DNA of 64,000 nt, from assembly GCA_050084985.1 (NCBI GenBank), contig JBITNC010000001.1:153636001-153700000 (forward strand). The letters run 5' to 3'. The stretch's first letter is position 1. Every line of letters begins with the position of its first letter. A model generated the notes under the pieces. That model was given only the letters and a program-made list of their open reading frames with translations. It was not told where the DNA came from and did not search any database. Below, in pieces: positions 60,249 to 64,000 of this stretch. Source of the stretch: Nageia nagi (taxonomy: Eukaryota; Pinophyta). The position numbers and the translations under genes are program-made.

Positions 60249-60689
60249 AGCTTCAAGGTTTGTTATTCATTTGTTTTGGCATCCCAAGATTCCAGGTAAC
60301 CTCTCGAACTAAATTTTGAGGTGTTGTTATCTTCCATCTGTATCCATGATTATAGATTATACGTACTAGGCTATTCCAGGCTTAGATTTGTTTATTGTTT
60401 AACTGTTCATGGATCGTCATCGATTTTTAAGCTTTTATATATTAACATTAGAATGGTCGCTCTATGGTCATTTTTTAATGGCAAGGGTCGTAAGAACACT
60501 TGTTTTATATATGTTCGAAAAGATTGATCCGATAATATAATTTTAAATCTTATTTAATGCTTTTATAAGGAGTTATAATTATTGTATATTCATACATAAT
60601 AAATTCTTTATTGAAGCCCCGGTGTACTTTACTTGCAATCATGAGTTCATTTTAAGATCCCCGAGAGTTTTTTTGGAGCAAACAAAATA

Positions 60690-61470
60690 GGCCAGAGTTA
60701 GTAGATAAAGCGTTCCGGAATGAAATGATGATGTCACAGAAGAAAGGATAAAGCTCAGTTGTGGAAAAGCCTAGGTTCCGGAAGAGGTGAAGTTAGCAAG
60801 AGATAATCGAAGAAGCCAGAGCCCGTAAATTAAGTGTTCCAGAAGTAAAGCATTCCGAGATAAAATGATGATGTCACAGAGGATAAGATAGTCGTGTTTT
60901 GGTAAAGATCGGGTTCCGGAGATGATGAGGTCAGCAAGGGGTGAGTAAAAAGGTCGGAGCCAGTAGATAAAGCATTTCAGAAGGAAATGATAAAGCTCAG
61001 TTATGGAAAAGCCTAGGTTTCGGAGATGATGAGGTCATCAAGGAGTGATCAAATAGTCGGAGCTGATAAGTAGAGCATTCCAAAATGTAGAGATGATGAC
61101 ATCATGGGGAGAACGATGTTCATATTTTGAATGAAATTGGGTCCCCAAAGTGATGAGGTCATCAAGGAATGATCAAATAGCTAGAGCCAGTAAGTAGAGC
61201 ATTCTGGGAGTATGATGATGACATCACAGGGAGAACAATGTTCACATTTTGAATGAAACCGGGTCCCGAAAATGATGAGGTCATCAAGGAGTGATCAAAT
61301 AGCCAGAGTCGATAAGTAGAGCAATCTGGAAGTATGAAGATGATGTCACTGGGAGAACAATGTTCACATTTTTGAATGAAATCGGATCCCAAAAATGATG
61401 AGGTCATCAAGGAGTGATCAAATAGTCGGAGCCGGTAAGTAGAGCATTCTGAAATGTAGAGACGAGGCCA
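60690..61470. repeat. Tandem repeats in LTR U3 (right LTR)
   Basis: Counterpart of 43225-44010, with the same number and order of units, so the array predates the insertion. Confidence 0.85.
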
Positions 61471-62333
61471 GCGAGAGGTCAGATCACAGTTATCAAGAAG
61501 CCGTATCATCTGCAATCTACCCCATTTTTGTAATATTCTATCAAGTGGCATATGTAGGTAGTATCAGTTAAAAGAAGGCTAAAATCTTGAAGCCATTTTT
61601 GTAAACGTTTTTGTTATGCAATTCTTGTAACTGTCGCTACTGCAGTATAAGTATATGAAAATAAAGTGAAAGAAGGGTTGAAAACCTAGTATTGCTCTTT
61701 ACATTTGTTCTCGAAGACCTGTAGTTTTTATCAGTAATATGAAACCATCTTGACCTTTCTTATCTAGCATTCGTAATTGTCATTCTTAATTTGGTTACAT
61801 CGTGGTAGCTTGGCTTGTTTCCTGAATGATAATTGTGAGTTGCTAGTATAACTGTGTCTGCTACATGGTAGAGTAAAGCTGGGAAACTATTAGAGAGTGA
61901 GAGCTTGTACTGTAGCTGCTACACTAGATTCAGGCCAAGGTTTCACACACTGTGAAAGCCCGCGCTGAACTAGTGATCCACCTTTGCTTTCTCTCTTGTT
62001 ATCCTAAACCCTTTGCTTAAATTCCTCGCACTCTACTCCTTTTTATTTTCTTTCCTGTTACTTTTTCTACGCCCAATAGATAAGGAACCGGCCTTCTTCG
62101 GAGATCAGACTATCCCCATAGTCTGTTCTTGATTTACTTTAGTTAAGATTGTTCACGACGCATATATTACACAATCTTAATCAACAATTATTTTGAATGT
62201 GATATATATTAGAAAAAATACTTGTTTTATTTATTTATTTATTAAATTAAAGATAGGGTTTATTTTGAGTGTCTACATTTTGCCCCTTTTTTGAATTATC
62301 AACCAAAGATAGGGTTGATTTTGAGTGTCTACA

Positions 62334-62338
62334 AAGAT
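62334..62338. other. Target-site duplication AAGAT (right)
   Basis: Second copy of the five bases at 42136-42140. Confidence 0.9.
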
Positions 62339-63267
62339 ACTATAATTACCCAAGAAGTGATAGAGGATTCTTGCATTTTTGATGAAGCAAATAATAGGAT
62401 GAATAACCAATATTTTCACTTGAAATCATTCTCAAGTAACATCTTATTTTTTATTGTTTCCAAATTATTAAAAAATTAAAAAGTGTAAGAGTTCATAATA
62501 TCCTAAAATGTATCAAATTCATGTTTGTTTATCATCCTATGTTTCAAAAACTTCATAGAAGATATTTTGAGAAAATTGAATAAGGATATTATGTTCATAA
62601 ACTACTTCTTTATTTGCATATACATCTATATATATGAGTGATATGTGGATGGATGTGGGATTCATACATATATCTTGGTAAGTTACCAGACCATCATGTT
62701 TAATCCTTTAATAGTCATGTGAAGATAGAACTCATGAACAAAATATAATGAACATACTGATATGGTATGGATACATAGGGAAGCGCACTCTATAGATAAC
62801 ATACTTCAAAAATATAATTTTTAAGTCTATATACACATGTATAATTTTTTATGTTTTGGTAGAATTTTTCAATTTTTTATTTTTTGAATATTTTGATTCA
62901 TTTAGATTTTGAAAATATTTCCTTTTTTTGGATTTTCAAATTTTTTATTTTTATGATTTTTTTGTGGACCTAATCTTCTTTTGAATCTCCATGATTAAAT
63001 CCATGTTGTATGAAGGATTGCAATAATTGAATATGAGAAATGGTATGGAAGTGACATGGTGTATAAAAGGAATGATCAATGGACAATTGGGATGGGTGAT
63101 GTGTAACCAATAAAAGAACATATGGAATCCCAGTAAAAGATGTTTTGTGATACTATGTGGGAGATGGTAAGTGCATCGAATGACTCACGAGAGTGTAATG
63201 ATGGAGGTTCAATAAATGTAATGAGTTAGAATACAAATGTATTAACACATGCATTGATTGAAATCCT

Positions 63268-63585
63268 TCATATAAAATCTAGTTTGGAGAGTAAATAAAT
63301 GAGGTTTTGGATAAATTCTTCATTAGGTATGTCATAAATAAAATAAGTTCTCCAACATGGTTCATGATTGATTACAACACTCACATACAAAGAACCATCT
63401 AAGTTACTAAATGCTCGATTAGATTTGTCAAGATCACTTGAAAACATAGCCATGGAAAGGATTTTATATTGAACACTATCAAGTAACTCATGAAAATAAT
63501 TAAGACCTATATTTTTTGATGGGGTACATATATCTGTATGTGTACCAGGAAATGTACATGGTGAACATGTGGTATGGAGGGAAGA
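63268..63585 (-). pseudogene. Possible remnant of the extra ORF in the older element
   Basis: The minus strand is open over 106 codons. NIGLNYFHELLDSVQYKILSMAMF resembles the younger ORF's DLNLLNYLQLTIDEQYKRTFHMF, and SLYVSVVINHEPC resembles GYEVSIILDPP. Order and distance from the minisatellite-like part also fit. Identity is low, and the WP...PKI...C block is not visible, so this is tentative. Confidence 0.4.
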
Positions 63586-63726
63586 TAATTCCTAATTGAT
63601 AGGTTGTATATGGAATGGATAAAATATAGATTTATTGGTTGGTTTGGAAATACAATGAGGATGACTCATGATGTATATGTGTCATGTGTAAATGCCTTCC
63701 TACAATGTTATATCTATAAAAAGTTC

Positions 63727-63808
<82 letters not shown>
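63727..63808. repeat. (TA)n microsatellite
   Basis: About 80 bp of TA/AT dinucleotides with one break. The Ile/Tyr-repeat ORFs on both strands here are artefacts. Confidence 0.95.
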
Positions 63809-63809
<1 letters not shown>

Positions 63810-64000
63810 CTTTATTTGCATGAATTTGATGATAAAGCATGCCAAATATCTCAAGCAATATATATACTAGATATATGTACAATATGTACATAATATTTTT
63901 TAGGTTGATTTTTTAAAGTTTTCTATTTTTTATTTTATTTTATATTTGGTTTTTGTTACTCTTTTCATTTTTTTAGCAAAATGTAAAGTGATTGATAATT

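Larger units (their letters stand above)
42141..62333 (-). mobile_element. Nearly complete 20.2 kb Tat-lineage Ty3/gypsy retrotransposon
   Basis: It has two LTRs of about 2.73 kb ending in TG...CA, a 5-bp target-site duplication, a primer-binding site next to the right LTR and a polypurine tract next to the left LTR, so it is transcribed leftwards. Internal order on minus: leader, gag, protease, G-patch linker, RT, RNase H, archaeal-type RNase H, integrase, a two-domain ORF, minisatellites, an antisense ORF, PPT. The second RNase H places it in the Tat lineage (relatives of Ogre and Retand). The LTRs differ at about 5% in the 470 bp I compared by eye, nearly all transitions. Each gene carries some stops or frameshifts. 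Confidence 0.93.
59603..62333 (-). repeat. 5' LTR of the 20.2 kb element
   Basis: Partner of 42141-44873, same length within 2 bp. TATA box at 60248-60242, tandem repeats at 60690-61470 with TGACATCA/TGATGTCA boxes at 60729, 60869, 61097, 61219 and 61341, and the 56-bp terminal extension at 62278-62333. Differences from the left copy are mostly C/T and G/A changes, many at former CpG sites. Confidence 0.93.
62339..64000 (-). mobile_element. Older Tat-like element, internal part right of the insertion
   Basis: 62339-62420 continues the match with the younger element's 47870-47960 (CCAAGAA, GATGAAGCAAATAATAGGAT), showing that the two halves were one element. A T-rich repeat-like part near 62850-62960 stands where the younger element has its 26-bp minisatellite. 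A (TA)n run lies at 63727-63808. The rest of the element lies beyond the window. Confidence 0.65.

Noticed and set aside
60321-60527. 68-codon plus ORF in the right LTR
   Set aside because: Absent as an ORF from the left LTR owing to a few transitions, so not conserved.
63604-63891. ORFs of alternating Ile and Tyr on both strands
   Set aside because: They come from the (TA)n microsatellite.

Overview
The window is an AT-rich, gene-poor stretch of plant nuclear DNA, most likely from a large-genome seed plant. Every protein-coding trace I can recognise belongs to a transposable element: Ty3/gypsy retrotransposons of two lineages, L1-type LINEs and a CACTA transposon. No convincing host gene was found. 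No RNA gene was recognised by eye. Placing it in a gymnosperm would only be an impression.

Layout. 1-3712: decayed chromovirus-like Ty3/gypsy element on + (gag end, RT, RNase H, integrase, chromodomain-like tail, 3' LTR). 3713-8975: AT-rich non-coding repeats, an inverted repeat and a 100-N assembly gap. About 9550-15260 (-), 16490-21300 (+) and 22080-24960 (-): three decayed L1-type LINEs, the first two head to head. 27926-28930 (-) and 34870-37900 (+): worn gypsy integrase pieces, each near a shared unrecognised protein family. 31926-32478: a minisatellite of about 111 bp. 33430-34130 (+): C-terminal piece of another LINE. 38535-38935 (-): CACTA DUF4216-like fragment. About 39245-42140 plus 62339-64000: an old Tat-like gypsy element (-), split in two. 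42141-62333: a younger, nearly complete 20.2 kb relative (-) inserted into it, with matching 5-bp target-site duplications.

The 20.2 kb element is the centrepiece. On the minus strand it has a 2.73 kb LTR, a primer-binding site, a 1.8 kb leader with repeated hairpins, coiled-coil gag, protease, G-patch linker, reverse transcriptase, RNase H, a second archaeal-type RNase H and an integrase. This order is the signature of the Tat lineage of plant Ty3/gypsy elements. Between pol and the 3' LTR lie two extra coding regions. One is a sense-strand ORF of about 409 codons built from two copies of an unrecognised domain. The other is an antisense ORF of about 207 codons with a coiled coil and a Ser/Pro/Gly/His-rich tail. 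All reading frames carry a few stops or frameshifts, so this copy is dead, but it decayed recently enough to be read. The LTR U3 holds 122-bp tandem repeats, each with a site that looks like a CpG-decayed TGACGTCA. The LTR also carries a 56-bp terminal extension containing a second polypurine tract.

The extra two-domain ORF, its possible homolog in the older host element, the antisense ORF and the LTR repeat array are the best candidates for something not yet described.
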